NCBI RefSeq assembly: GCF_003097135.1
Contig: NZ_QEQL01000006.1
Span: forward strand, 1 to 64,000
Origin: Pseudomonas sp. URIL14HWK12:I12
GTDB lineage: Bacteria; Pseudomonadota; Gammaproteobacteria; Pseudomonadales; Pseudomonadaceae
Direction of reading: 5' to 3'
DNA length: 64,000 bases
A program made the translations under genes and the position numbers. The notes below the pieces were generated by a model that had not been told where the DNA came from, did not search any database, and saw only the letters and a list, made by a program, of their open reading frames with translations. Below, piece after piece: positions 34,924-42,537 of the stretch; the stretch's first letter is position 1, and each line of letters starts with the position of its first letter.

Positions 34924-35877
34924 TTACTCCTCTGCCCCAGCAGCTGCGTGCTTGCTCATGTCCATCCCGCCCATGTCGGCCGAACCTTCTTTCTTGTGCT
35001 CGGTGCCGTGCTCGCCATGGCCCTTACCTGGGTTCATGCCTTCGTACTTGTCGACGATGGTCTGGAACAGGTTAGGGGCGTAGGAGCTGTACAGCTCGAC
35101 AGGGTTGTTCTCGCTCGGTTTGAGCAAGGCGCTGTAAGTCGCTGCGTCGAGCGACTTGGACGAACCTTTGACTTCGTTGACCCAGGCGTTGAAATCAGCC
35201 TCGGAGGTGGCCACTGCCTTGAACTTCATGCCGGTGAAGCCCGCGCCGCTGTAGTTGGCGGAGATACCGTCGAATTCACCGTTCTCGTTGGCAATCAGGT
35301 GCAGCTGCGTGGTCATGCCGGCCATCGCGTAGATCTGGCCGCCCAGTGCCGGAATGAAGAACGAGTTCATCACCGAGTCGGAGGTGATGCGGAAGTTGAC
35401 CGGGGTATTGGCCGGGAAGACGATCTTGTTGACCGTTGCAATGCCCTGCTCCGGATAGATGAACAGCCATTTCCAGTCCAGCGAGACAACCTGGATGGTG
35501 ACCGGCTTGGCTTCGTGGTCCAGGGGGCGGTAGGGGTCGAGGCTGTGAGTGGTAACGTAGGTCACGCCGCCCAGTGCGATGATGATCAGCAGCGGGATAC
35601 CCCACACGACCATTTCGATTTTGGTGGAGTGGGCCCACTCAGGCGCGTAGGTGGCGCTCTTGTTGGAAGCACGATACTTCCAGGCGAACGCGAAGGCCAT
35701 GACGATCACCGGCACGACGACCAGCAGCATCAAGCCGAAGGCGATGAGGATCAGGTTACGCTCTTCGATCCCGATCTGCCCCTTGGGGTTGAGCAGGGTC
35801 CAGTCGCACCCACTGAGAAAAAGCATGCCGATGAACGGCAATATGCCAAATAGTCTGGGGTAACGCTTTTTACTCAT
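34924..35877 (-). CDS. cyoA: CyoA, cytochrome bo3 quinol oxidase subunit II
   Basis: CyoA is the lipoprotein subunit II of the oxidase. The 317-residue precursor has the lipobox LSGC at residue 24, two membrane segments, then a periplasmic cupredoxin-like domain lacking the CuA ligands, as expected for a quinol rather than cytochrome c oxidase. The C-terminus is rich in Gly, His and Met (MNPGKGHGEHGTEHKKEG). It is the first gene of cyoABCDE; AGAGGT precedes the ATG. Confidence 0.96.
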   Translation of the reverse strand: MSKKRYPRLFGILPFIGMLFLSGCDWTLLNPKGQIGIEERNLILIAFGLMLLVVVPVIVMAFAFAWKYRASNKSATYAPEWAHSTKIEMVVWGIPLLIIIALGGVTYVTTHSLDPYRPLDHEAKPVTIQVVSLDWKWLFIYPEQGIATVNKIVFPANTPVNFRITSDSVMNSFFIPALGGQIYAMAGMTTQLHLIANENGEFDGISANYSGAGFTGMKFKAVATSEADFNAWVNEVKGSSKSLDAATYSALLKPSENNPVELYSSYAPNLFQTIVDKYEGMNPGKGHGEHGTEHKKEGSADMGGMDMSKHAAAGAEE

Positions 35878-36438
35878 CTCACGACCTCTAAGCAGCTTGC
35901 TTCATTGCAATGGTGTGTTGTGATCGCCAACACTTCGTCCTGCCAAGCGTCAGCATTTCTCGAGATTGACAACGGGCATGCCCAGGATCCGCTACTGCGG
36001 TAGGCAGACCTGTTCGGTACTCTCTGCTATGACTCGTCGATTATAGGCAAGTCGCCCGTTCGCGCCCCATTCCTTTGGTGCGGACAATCATTGAAGGGTA
36101 TCAACCCGGGTTTCCACGGAGCTGGCCAGACGCTGGCAACCAGAGGCTACAGCCTTGATTTCAGCGGCTCGCAGGGGTTAGCCCGAGTAGAAATTGCCGC
36201 GATTGTAGTGAGCTAACCCCGCATTGAATATGGCTTATTTAGCAACAGTAACTTGCGGATTATGCAACAACGCAGGCGCTTTTCAAGCCCTTGCGACACG
36301 ATGTCGCAGCGCCTCAACCGGGCCCGCAGGCCTTGTGCGGCGCGGCCTTGAGCAGGCTGGCGACGGCCGGCGGCGGTGCGATTGCCCTGCGACAGTGCAA
36401 GCCATTGTCGCAGTTTGGGCATGATTCATGACAAGGCA
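35878..36438. other. 561-bp cyo upstream region with several inverted repeats, no convincing gene
   Basis: The stretch between dsbB and cyoA must hold the cyo promoter. It contains a perfect 9-bp inverted repeat (GGGGTTAGC at 36174, GCTAACCCC at 36212) and two copies of a TGCGACA/TGTCGCA inverted repeat (36292-36308 with a 3-base loop; 36387-36413 with 8-bp arms and an 11-base loop). A 69-codon frame at 36213-36422 on the minus strand is Arg-rich, has no family resemblance and overlaps the repeats, so I do not call it. I saw no convincing Anr box. Confidence 0.55.
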
Positions 36439-36951
36439 TCACGCCGATGCGCGGCGCCTGTTGCGGATGACGCCCAATGGCACAAGGATGGCCGTCAGTA
36501 CGAATGAAAGCAGCGCCCATTGGGCCAGGGACAACCCCAGGATCGGTGGGTACGGCGTGGTGCAGAAACCCTGTACCTCGAAGACGGTTGGCCACCAACG
36601 GGCGAACGGCAACCCATCGACGATCGGTTGCAAGGTATCGACGCCGCAACTCGAGAGCGGGTGTGCCAGCACCCAGGCGTGATTACCTGCCGCCACGACG
36701 CCGCCCAACGCGCTGAGTACCACCAGTGCTTCGAACACCGTCAGCGCCCGCCGCCCAGGCATCGCTGCACCAATGAAGGCAAACAGCGCGATCAGCAGCA
36801 ATGCGTAACGTTGCAGGATGCACAAAGGGCATGGCATTTCGCCCAGCGCTATCTGCATGTAGAGCGCACCGCCGACAAGCGCCAGGCAGATGATGCCCAA
36901 CAACACAAGAAAGCGGCGTTCACGCCCTAATCGCACAGCTTCGTCACGCAT
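36439..36951 (-). CDS. dsbB: DsbB-family disulfide bond formation protein
   Basis: DsbB re-oxidises DsbA and passes electrons to quinone. The 170-residue protein has four membrane segments, the quinone-proximal pair in MPCPLCILQRYA (Cys41, Cys44) and the second periplasmic pair in SSCGVD and GFCTTP. AGGA is eight bases upstream of the ATG. It lies 97 bp after hmp on the same strand. Pseudomonas often has two DsbB proteins; which one this is cannot be told here. Confidence 0.92.
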   Translation of the reverse strand: MRDEAVRLGRERRFLVLLGIICLALVGGALYMQIALGEMPCPLCILQRYALLLIALFAFIGAAMPGRRALTVFEALVVLSALGGVVAAGNHAWVLAHPLSSCGVDTLQPIVDGLPFARWWPTVFEVQGFCTTPYPPILGLSLAQWALLSFVLTAILVPLGVIRNRRRASA

Positions 36952-37048
36952 GGTTCAATCCTGAAATGGGCAATGGCTGAAGGGCGGCTACGGTACCACC
37001 GATGGCCGTGCCCAGTTAAGGTGTGCCCTGTTAAAGGCACATTAAGGC

Positions 37049-38224
37049 CTAGCATTGCTGCAAGGCCTTGGCCGGGCCGAAAAACTCCCAATGGCATCGC
37101 GCGGCCGGCACCCCCAACTCGGCCAGCCAATCTTTCACATCCGCCATGAACGCTTCGGGCCCCAGGAAGTAGGCATCCAGTTCGTTGCCTCCGGGCAACC
37201 AGCGGCGCAGTAGCTCGCCATCCAGGCGGCCGCAGGCATCGCACTGATTACCCTGCCCGTGCACGCGGTAATAGAAGAGCTGCCCAGGGTGCTGGCCAGC
37301 CTGCGCTTGCAGCCATGGGCCAAAGGCTTGCGTTAGCGCATCACGGGCGCAATGGATGAAATACACAGTGCGGCCCTGCGCAAGCGCCGCCTGCATCATC
37401 GGCAACATGGGGGTGATGCCAACGCCTGCACTGATCAGCGCTACCGGCCCTGTACCAGGCTGCAACACGAACGCGCCCGCCGGCGGAAACAACTCAAGGG
37501 TATCGCCTACCGCCAGGTGGTCGTGCAAATAGTTCGAAACCCGCCCGCCAGGCTCGCGCTTGACGCTGATCCGGTACCCGCCATCGCCGCTGGGCGCCGA
37601 CAGCGAATAGTTGCGCCGTGCCTCGCCCTCCAGCATTACACGCAGGCCAATGTATTGGCCGGGCAGCGCCGGCACTACGGGTTTGCCATCGACCGGCACA
37701 AAATAAAACGAGGTGATGTGCGTGCTTTCCTCGACCCGGCGCGCCAGCCGAAATAGCCGCCCACCGCGCCACCCCCCATGGGCCTGTGCCAAGCGCGCAT
37801 ATTCCCCCTCCTCTGCGCCGATCAGGATGTCGGCAAGTTGGGCGTAGGCGGCCGCCCACGCATCCAGCACCTCATCGGTAGCCACCTGCTCACCCAGCAC
37901 CTGGCGGATGGAGGTCAACAGGCACGTGCCCACGATCGGGTAATGCTCGGGCAGAATCTGCAGTGCAACGTGCTTCTGCACGATTTGCGTCACCAATGGG
38001 CCCAGCGCCTCCAGGCGATCGATATTACGGGCGTACATCAGCACTGCATTGGCCAAGGCGCGAGGTTGATCGCCCCGTGCTTGATGCGCCGGATTGAATA
38101 GCGCCTTGACGTGCGGATATTGCTCGAACATCAGCTGGTAAAAATGCCGGGCAAGCGTTTCGCCGCCGGTTTCGAGCATAGGCACGGTGTCACGAATGAT
38201 GTCTCGGTGGGCTGAACTGAGCAT
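37049..38224 (-). CDS. hmp: Flavohaemoprotein Hmp, nitric oxide dioxygenase
   Basis: Hmp oxidises nitric oxide to nitrate with NAD(P)H. ATG 38224 (MLSSAHRDIIR) gives 391 residues. The globin domain spans residues 1-140 with the proximal histidine at His85 (QKHVALQI) and the distal Tyr near residue 29; the FAD-binding RNYSLSAPSGDGGYRISVKRE and NAD-binding ISAGVGITPMLPMMQ motifs follow. It is divergent from norR, with a sigma-54-like promoter and NorR sites between. Confidence 0.95.
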   Translation of the reverse strand: MLSSAHRDIIRDTVPMLETGGETLARHFYQLMFEQYPHVKALFNPAHQARGDQPRALANAVLMYARNIDRLEALGPLVTQIVQKHVALQILPEHYPIVGTCLLTSIRQVLGEQVATDEVLDAWAAAYAQLADILIGAEEGEYARLAQAHGGWRGGRLFRLARRVEESTHITSFYFVPVDGKPVVPALPGQYIGLRVMLEGEARRNYSLSAPSGDGGYRISVKREPGGRVSNYLHDHLAVGDTLELFPPAGAFVLQPGTGPVALISAGVGITPMLPMMQAALAQGRTVYFIHCARDALTQAFGPWLQAQAGQHPGQLFYYRVHGQGNQCDACGRLDGELLRRWLPGGNELDAYFLGPEAFMADVKDWLAELGVPAARCHWEFFGPAKALQQC

Positions 38225-38260
38225 GGGGTGATTTCCAAGGGTTGAACATGCCATGGCTTT

Positions 38261-38276
38261 ACATAACCCATGCCAA
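38261..38276 (-). promoter_or_regulatory. Sigma-54-type promoter upstream of hmp
   Basis: On the minus strand TTGGCATGGGTTATGT resembles the -24/-12 consensus (TGGCAYG-N4-TTGC), with TG in place of the preferred GC region at -12. It lies 37-52 bp before the hmp ATG and downstream of the NorR-type sites, as expected for a NorR-activated promoter. Confidence 0.55.
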
Positions 38277-38316
38277 CCTTCAGCACCCCTATTTCAAAGG
38301 ATCAGAGCTTTATGTA

Positions 38317-38372
38317 GTCATAGCGACTACACTGCCGAGGAAGTCTTAAAGACTACAGGCAGTCATAATGAC
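38317..38372. promoter_or_regulatory. Three NorR-type operators between hmp and norR
   Basis: GTC-N5-GAC occurs three times: GTCATAGCGAC (38317), GTCTTAAAGAC (38343) and GTCATAATGAC (38362). The last matches the E. coli NorR site GTCA-N3-TGAC exactly and overlaps the norR ATG; the first lies in a longer repeat, GTAGTCATAGCGACTAC. Three sites is also the number upstream of E. coli norVW. Confidence 0.8.
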
Positions 38373-39927
38373 CTCGAACGCACTCCTGACCGCGCTTCTC
38401 CCCTTGGTTACCGACCTGGCACGCGACCTGCCCGAGCGTGAACGCTACCGGCGCCTGTTACAGAGCCTGAGGCTGGTACTGCCTTGCGACGCGGCCGCGC
38501 TGCTGCGCCTGGACGGTAGCCATCTTCAACCCATGGCGGTAGACGGCCTGAGCATCGATACGCTCGGCCGGCGATTCAAAGTTGCCGACCACCCACGCTT
38601 GCAGATTCTGCTCGACTCGCCAGCACCCACTCGCTTTCCCAGCGACAGCCCTTTGCCGGACCCCTACGACGGCCTCATAGAAGGCTTGGGCGACGAGCTG
38701 CACGTACACGATTGCATGGGCTGCCCACTCTACATTGACGACCGCCCTTGGGGGTTGCTCACCCTGGATGCCCTGACCGCTGACAGCTTCCCCGCGCATG
38801 CCTCAGCGACACTGCAGGCGTTTGCCGCCCTCGCCGCTGCCACCGTACGCGTCGCCGAGCACATTGAGCGGCTGGCGACCCGTGCCGAGCATGAACGTCA
38901 GCGCGCCGACAGCTACGTTGCGCAGGCACTGAGCGCCCCGATGATGGGCCAAAGCCTAGCCATGGAACACCTGCGCCAGGAGATCGAAACCGTGGCCAGC
39001 ACGCACTTGACGGTGCTGGTCACCGGTGAGACGGGCGTTGGCAAGGAACTGGTCGCGCAGGCCCTGCACCGCGGTTCGACACGCGCTGGCCGCCCTTTGG
39101 TCAGCCTCAACTGCGCGGCCTTGCCCGATACACTCGTGGAAAGCGAGTTGTTTGGCCACGTGCGCGGTGCCTTCACCGGCGCTACCAACGACCGGCGTGG
39201 CAAGTTCGAGCTTGCCGACGGTGGCACCTTGCTGCTCGACGAGGTGGGCGAGTTGCCACTCCCGGTCCAGGCCAAGCTATTGCGCGTATTGCAGAGCGGG
39301 CAACTGCAGCGTGTAGGTTCGGACCGGGAGCATCGCGTGGATGTACGAGTGATCGCAGCGACCAACCGCGACCTGGCGGAGCGTACGCGTGCAGGGCTGT
39401 TCAGGGATGACCTGTATCATCGCCTGAGCGTTTATCCGATCCGAGTACCCCCCTTGCGCGAGCGAGGCCGCGACGTGTTGCTGCTGGCAGGGTACTTTCT
39501 CGAACAGAACCGAGGCCGCCTGGGCCTTGCCGGGTTGCGCCTTTCAAGCGATGCACAAACCGCGCTACTGGACTATCCGTGGCCAGGCAATGTGCGTGAG
39601 CTGGAGCATTCGATCAGCCGCGCCGTGCTGCGTGCACGGCCGCGAGACGCCAAGCCGGCCAGCGTAGTGACGTTGACCGGGCAAACACTGGGCCTCGCTG
39701 CCTCCGAAAGCATGCCGCAGGCCAACCCTGCCCGCGCTTGCGAACTGCCTATCCACGGGCCAGGGTTGCGAGAGGCCGTGGACGATTTCCAACGCGGCCT
39801 GATACAGCGCACGTTGGAGCAGCACCATATGCAATGGGCCAGCACTGCTCGGGCGCTGGGCATAGACCGCGCCAACCTTAACCGGCTGGCACAGCGGCTG
39901 AAGATCAAACCAGCCCAGGGCAACTGA
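38368..39927 (+). CDS. norR: NorR, nitric oxide-sensing sigma-54 activator
   Basis: NorR senses NO through a mononuclear iron in its GAF domain and activates sigma-54 promoters. The 519-residue protein has the GAF domain at residues 20-180 with the expected iron-ligand region: DPYD (Asp98, Asp101) and HDC (His114, Cys116). The AAA+ domain has Walker A GETGVGKE, the sigma-54 loop GAFTGA and Walker B GGTLLLDEVGE. A Fis-type helix-turn-helix ends the protein (ARALGIDRANLNRLAQRL). It probably activates hmp. Confidence 0.95.
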   Translation: MTSNALLTALLPLVTDLARDLPERERYRRLLQSLRLVLPCDAAALLRLDGSHLQPMAVDGLSIDTLGRRFKVADHPRLQILLDSPAPTRFPSDSPLPDPYDGLIEGLGDELHVHDCMGCPLYIDDRPWGLLTLDALTADSFPAHASATLQAFAALAAATVRVAEHIERLATRAEHERQRADSYVAQALSAPMMGQSLAMEHLRQEIETVASTHLTVLVTGETGVGKELVAQALHRGSTRAGRPLVSLNCAALPDTLVESELFGHVRGAFTGATNDRRGKFELADGGTLLLDEVGELPLPVQAKLLRVLQSGQLQRVGSDREHRVDVRVIAATNRDLAERTRAGLFRDDLYHRLSVYPIRVPPLRERGRDVLLLAGYFLEQNRGRLGLAGLRLSSDAQTALLDYPWPGNVRELEHSISRAVLRARPRDAKPASVVTLTGQTLGLAASESMPQANPARACELPIHGPGLREAVDDFQRGLIQRTLEQHHMQWASTARALGIDRANLNRLAQRLKIKPAQGN

Positions 39928-39999
39928 CGCGCCTAGCGAACCGCTCAAGCCTGGGCGAGCGCAGCCGATAGCCTGCTACCAGATTGGAAGAATGCCCCT

Positions 40000-40896
40000 A
40001 TGTCTAGCATCAAGGCCCATGCCGACGCGCTGTCGCTGCTGCTGTTTACCCTGCGAAGCGGAAAACTGATGGCCATCAACTTGCTGAAGGTCAGTGAGAT
40101 CATCACCTGCCCACCGCTGACGCGGCTGCCCGAGTCGCACCCGTTCGTCAAAGGTGTGGCCACACTGCGCGGAGCGACCTTGTCGGTCATCGACCTCAGC
40201 AGGGCCATCGGCGAACGGCCCTTGGCCAACCCCGACGAAGGTTGCCTGATCGTTACCGACGTTAGCCGGTCCCGCCAGGGCCTGCATGTGCAGGCGGTGA
40301 GCAGGATCATCCACTGCCTCACCACTGATATTCGCCCACGCCCTTATGCCACCGGCGACCGCTCGTTCATCACCGGGGTCACGGAGGTGGATGGCGCGCT
40401 GGTGCAAGTGCTGGACATCGAAAAGGTCATCCACAGCATAGCGCCCGCCGAGATTGCCCCGTCCAAGGAGCAAGCGTTGAGCGCTGAAGAAGCCGGGCTG
40501 CTCGCCCAGGCGCGCATCCTGGTGGTGGACGACAGCCAGGTCGCCTTGCAGCAGTCGACCCTCACTTTGCGCAACCTGGGCCTGGAGTGCCGAACCGCGC
40601 GCAGTGCAAGGGAGGCGCTGGACGTGCTACTGGAGCTTCAGGGCACCCCGGGGCAGATCAACGTTCTGGTCAGCGACATCGAGATGTCGGAGATGGACGG
40701 TTTTGCATTGGCCAGAACCCTGCGCGATACCCCGGACTTTCACGACCTCTATATATTGCTGCACACCTCACTGGACAGCGCCATGAACGCAGAGCGCGCC
40801 AAGGCCGCCGGGGCCAATGCTGTGTTGACGAAGTTTTCCTCGCCAGACTTGACCGACTCGCTGGTGCTCGCTGCGCGCACGGTGCTCAAAGGGTAA
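40000..40896 (+). CDS. cheV: CheV, chemotaxis coupling protein
   Basis: CheV couples chemoreceptors to CheA and adapts through phosphorylation. The 298-residue protein has a CheW domain (residues 8-150) and a C-terminal receiver domain (ILVVDDSQVALQQ, phospho-acceptor Asp in LVSDIEMSEMDG, Lys in LTKFSSPD). GGAAG precedes the ATG. It is not in a chemotaxis operon; norR upstream and the RND pair downstream look unrelated. Confidence 0.92.
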   Translation: MSSIKAHADALSLLLFTLRSGKLMAINLLKVSEIITCPPLTRLPESHPFVKGVATLRGATLSVIDLSRAIGERPLANPDEGCLIVTDVSRSRQGLHVQAVSRIIHCLTTDIRPRPYATGDRSFITGVTEVDGALVQVLDIEKVIHSIAPAEIAPSKEQALSAEEAGLLAQARILVVDDSQVALQQSTLTLRNLGLECRTARSAREALDVLLELQGTPGQINVLVSDIEMSEMDGFALARTLRDTPDFHDLYILLHTSLDSAMNAERAKAAGANAVLTKFSSPDLTDSLVLAARTVLKG

Positions 40897-41155
40897 TCAA
40901 CCACCCGCCCAGCACCACCAGACGTTCGCCCAGCCACTGATTGGCCTGCGCGTGCATCAACACTCCGCCGATTGCGGCCCCCACCGATAACCAGCCCAAC
41001 GAGGGCAGCCGCTGGCGGGCGGCGACCCAGGCCCCGGCCGCGCCCCCGGCCAGCGCCAGGGAATCATGGAGGCCGCCTGCAGCCGGCAGGTTGCCGAGAA
41101 CGCTGTACACACACTGCCATACACAGGGTGAAAGGCCAGATACGACATTGATCAT
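40886..41155 (-). CDS. Possible small membrane protein
   Basis: An 89-codon frame starting MINVVSGLSP (ATG 41155, GGGAAG eight bases upstream) encodes a hydrophobic protein with two or three possible membrane segments (LALAGGAAGAWVAA, GWLSVGAAIGGVLM, LVVLGGWLITL). Its end overlaps cheV by 11 bp in the convergent sense. Composition is plausible for a real gene, but I recognise no family. Confidence 0.4.
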   Translation of the reverse strand: MINVVSGLSPCVWQCVYSVLGNLPAAGGLHDSLALAGGAAGAWVAARQRLPSLGWLSVGAAIGGVLMHAQANQWLGERLVVLGGWLITL

Positions 41156-41376
41156 CAACGGCTTCCCCGCCACGGAAAGCACTAAGTTTCATGACTCGGT
41201 TTTTCGGCAGCTATTAGATGATTCCGATAACTCTGTAGGAAAATGGGTAAATTCTCCCTTAAACGCTTTAGCTTCCCTCGCGGCATGATTCTTCAGCTGT
41301 CAGTGATGTCATTTTCACGGCACACTTGGCGCCTGCGCGATGCGCTGCCCCCCCTATCCACCGGTTCGGTTTCTCG

Positions 41377-42537
41377 ATGCGTACCCTGACTCGCTCGATC
41401 CTCGCCTGCACCGTCCTTGCCGTGCTGGCCAGCGCTGCGCTCTGGCATAACTCTGCCAACGAAAGCCCGGCCGGCCATCCCGTAAAAGCGGTGCCGGTCA
41501 AAGTGGCGACCGTCGAACAGGCCGATATCCCTCGCCGTGTCAGCGGCATCGGCACGGTGCACGCCTTGCAGAGTGTGGTGATCCGCCCACAACTGGACGG
41601 CACACTGATGCGGCTTTGGGTCAAGGAAGGCCAGTTCGTGGAAAAGGGCCAGCTACTGGCAACCCTTGACGATCGCGACTGGCGCGCGCAACTGGCACAG
41701 GCTCAGGCAGGGCTAGCCCAAACCCGTGCCGAGTTGCGCGCGGCCGAGGCCGACCTGGGCCGGTACAAAGCCTTGAGCAAGGACGACGGTATCTCGCGCC
41801 AGCAGCTCGATCAGCAACAAGCCCAGCGCGATCGATTGGCCGCCACCCTGCTCGGCAACCAGGCAGCTGTGCAGGTAGCCACGGTGAAGCTGTCGTTCAC
41901 CCAGATTCACTCGCCGCTGGCGGGCCGCGTCGGCATCCGCAACGTTGACGTAGGCAACTTTCTGCGCGTCAGCGATGCCCAGGGGCTGTTCAGCGTCACG
42001 CAACTGGACCCTATCGCCGTGGAGTTCGCCCTGCCCCAGCAGCAGCTGCCCACCTTGCAAGCCTTGCTGCGCGCCCCAACCCCAGCCCCGGTGCTGGCGT
42101 TGCCAAGCGGCGAGCTGGCGGCCAGCACACCGCTTGCCACCGGCTACTTGCAGGTGATCGACAATCAGGTTTCAAGCAGCACAGGCACGCTGCGTGCGAA
42201 GGCCGAATTCGCCAACCCCAACCTGGCGCTATGGCCGGGGCAACTGGTCAATATTCAACTGCAAACGCAGGTCTACAAAGGGGCGCTGGTGATTCCCAGC
42301 CGAGTTCTGCAACGCGGAATCGACGGCACCTTCGTGTACCGCGTCAGGAACGATCTGGCCGAAGCGGTGCCGGTCAAGGTACTGGACCAGAACAGCGAAG
42401 TGATCGTGGTCGAGGGCGTTGCAGCGGGTGACCTGCTGATCAGCGACGGGCAGTCTCGCGTGCGCCCCGGTGCACAGGTGCAAGTGATCGCGGATGAGCC
42501 TGCGCCAGACCCTGCTGCGCTGAGCGCGCAGCCGTGA
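41377..42537 (+). CDS. RND efflux periplasmic adaptor (MdtA-like)
   Basis: This membrane-fusion protein would link an RND pump to an outer-membrane channel. From ATG 41377 it is 386 residues with an N-terminal signal anchor (SILACTVLAVLASAALW), a lipoyl/hairpin section (QLDGTLMRLWVKEGQFVEKGQ, then a coiled-coil hairpin to about 160) and beta-barrel domains. Its stop overlaps the GTG of the pump. MdtA and MuxA are the nearest relatives by look. Confidence 0.88.
   Translation: MRTLTRSILACTVLAVLASAALWHNSANESPAGHPVKAVPVKVATVEQADIPRRVSGIGTVHALQSVVIRPQLDGTLMRLWVKEGQFVEKGQLLATLDDRDWRAQLAQAQAGLAQTRAELRAAEADLGRYKALSKDDGISRQQLDQQQAQRDRLAATLLGNQAAVQVATVKLSFTQIHSPLAGRVGIRNVDVGNFLRVSDAQGLFSVTQLDPIAVEFALPQQQLPTLQALLRAPTPAPVLALPSGELAASTPLATGYLQVIDNQVSSSTGTLRAKAEFANPNLALWPGQLVNIQLQTQVYKGALVIPSRVLQRGIDGTFVYRVRNDLAEAVPVKVLDQNSEVIVVEGVAAGDLLISDGQSRVRPGAQVQVIADEPAPDPAALSAQP

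Noticed and set aside
36213..36422. A 69-codon Arg-rich frame upstream of cyoA
   Set aside because: It overlaps inverted repeats, lacks a convincing start signal and does not resemble a protein family. A small cyo-upstream gene exists in some P. putida annotations, so conservation should decide.
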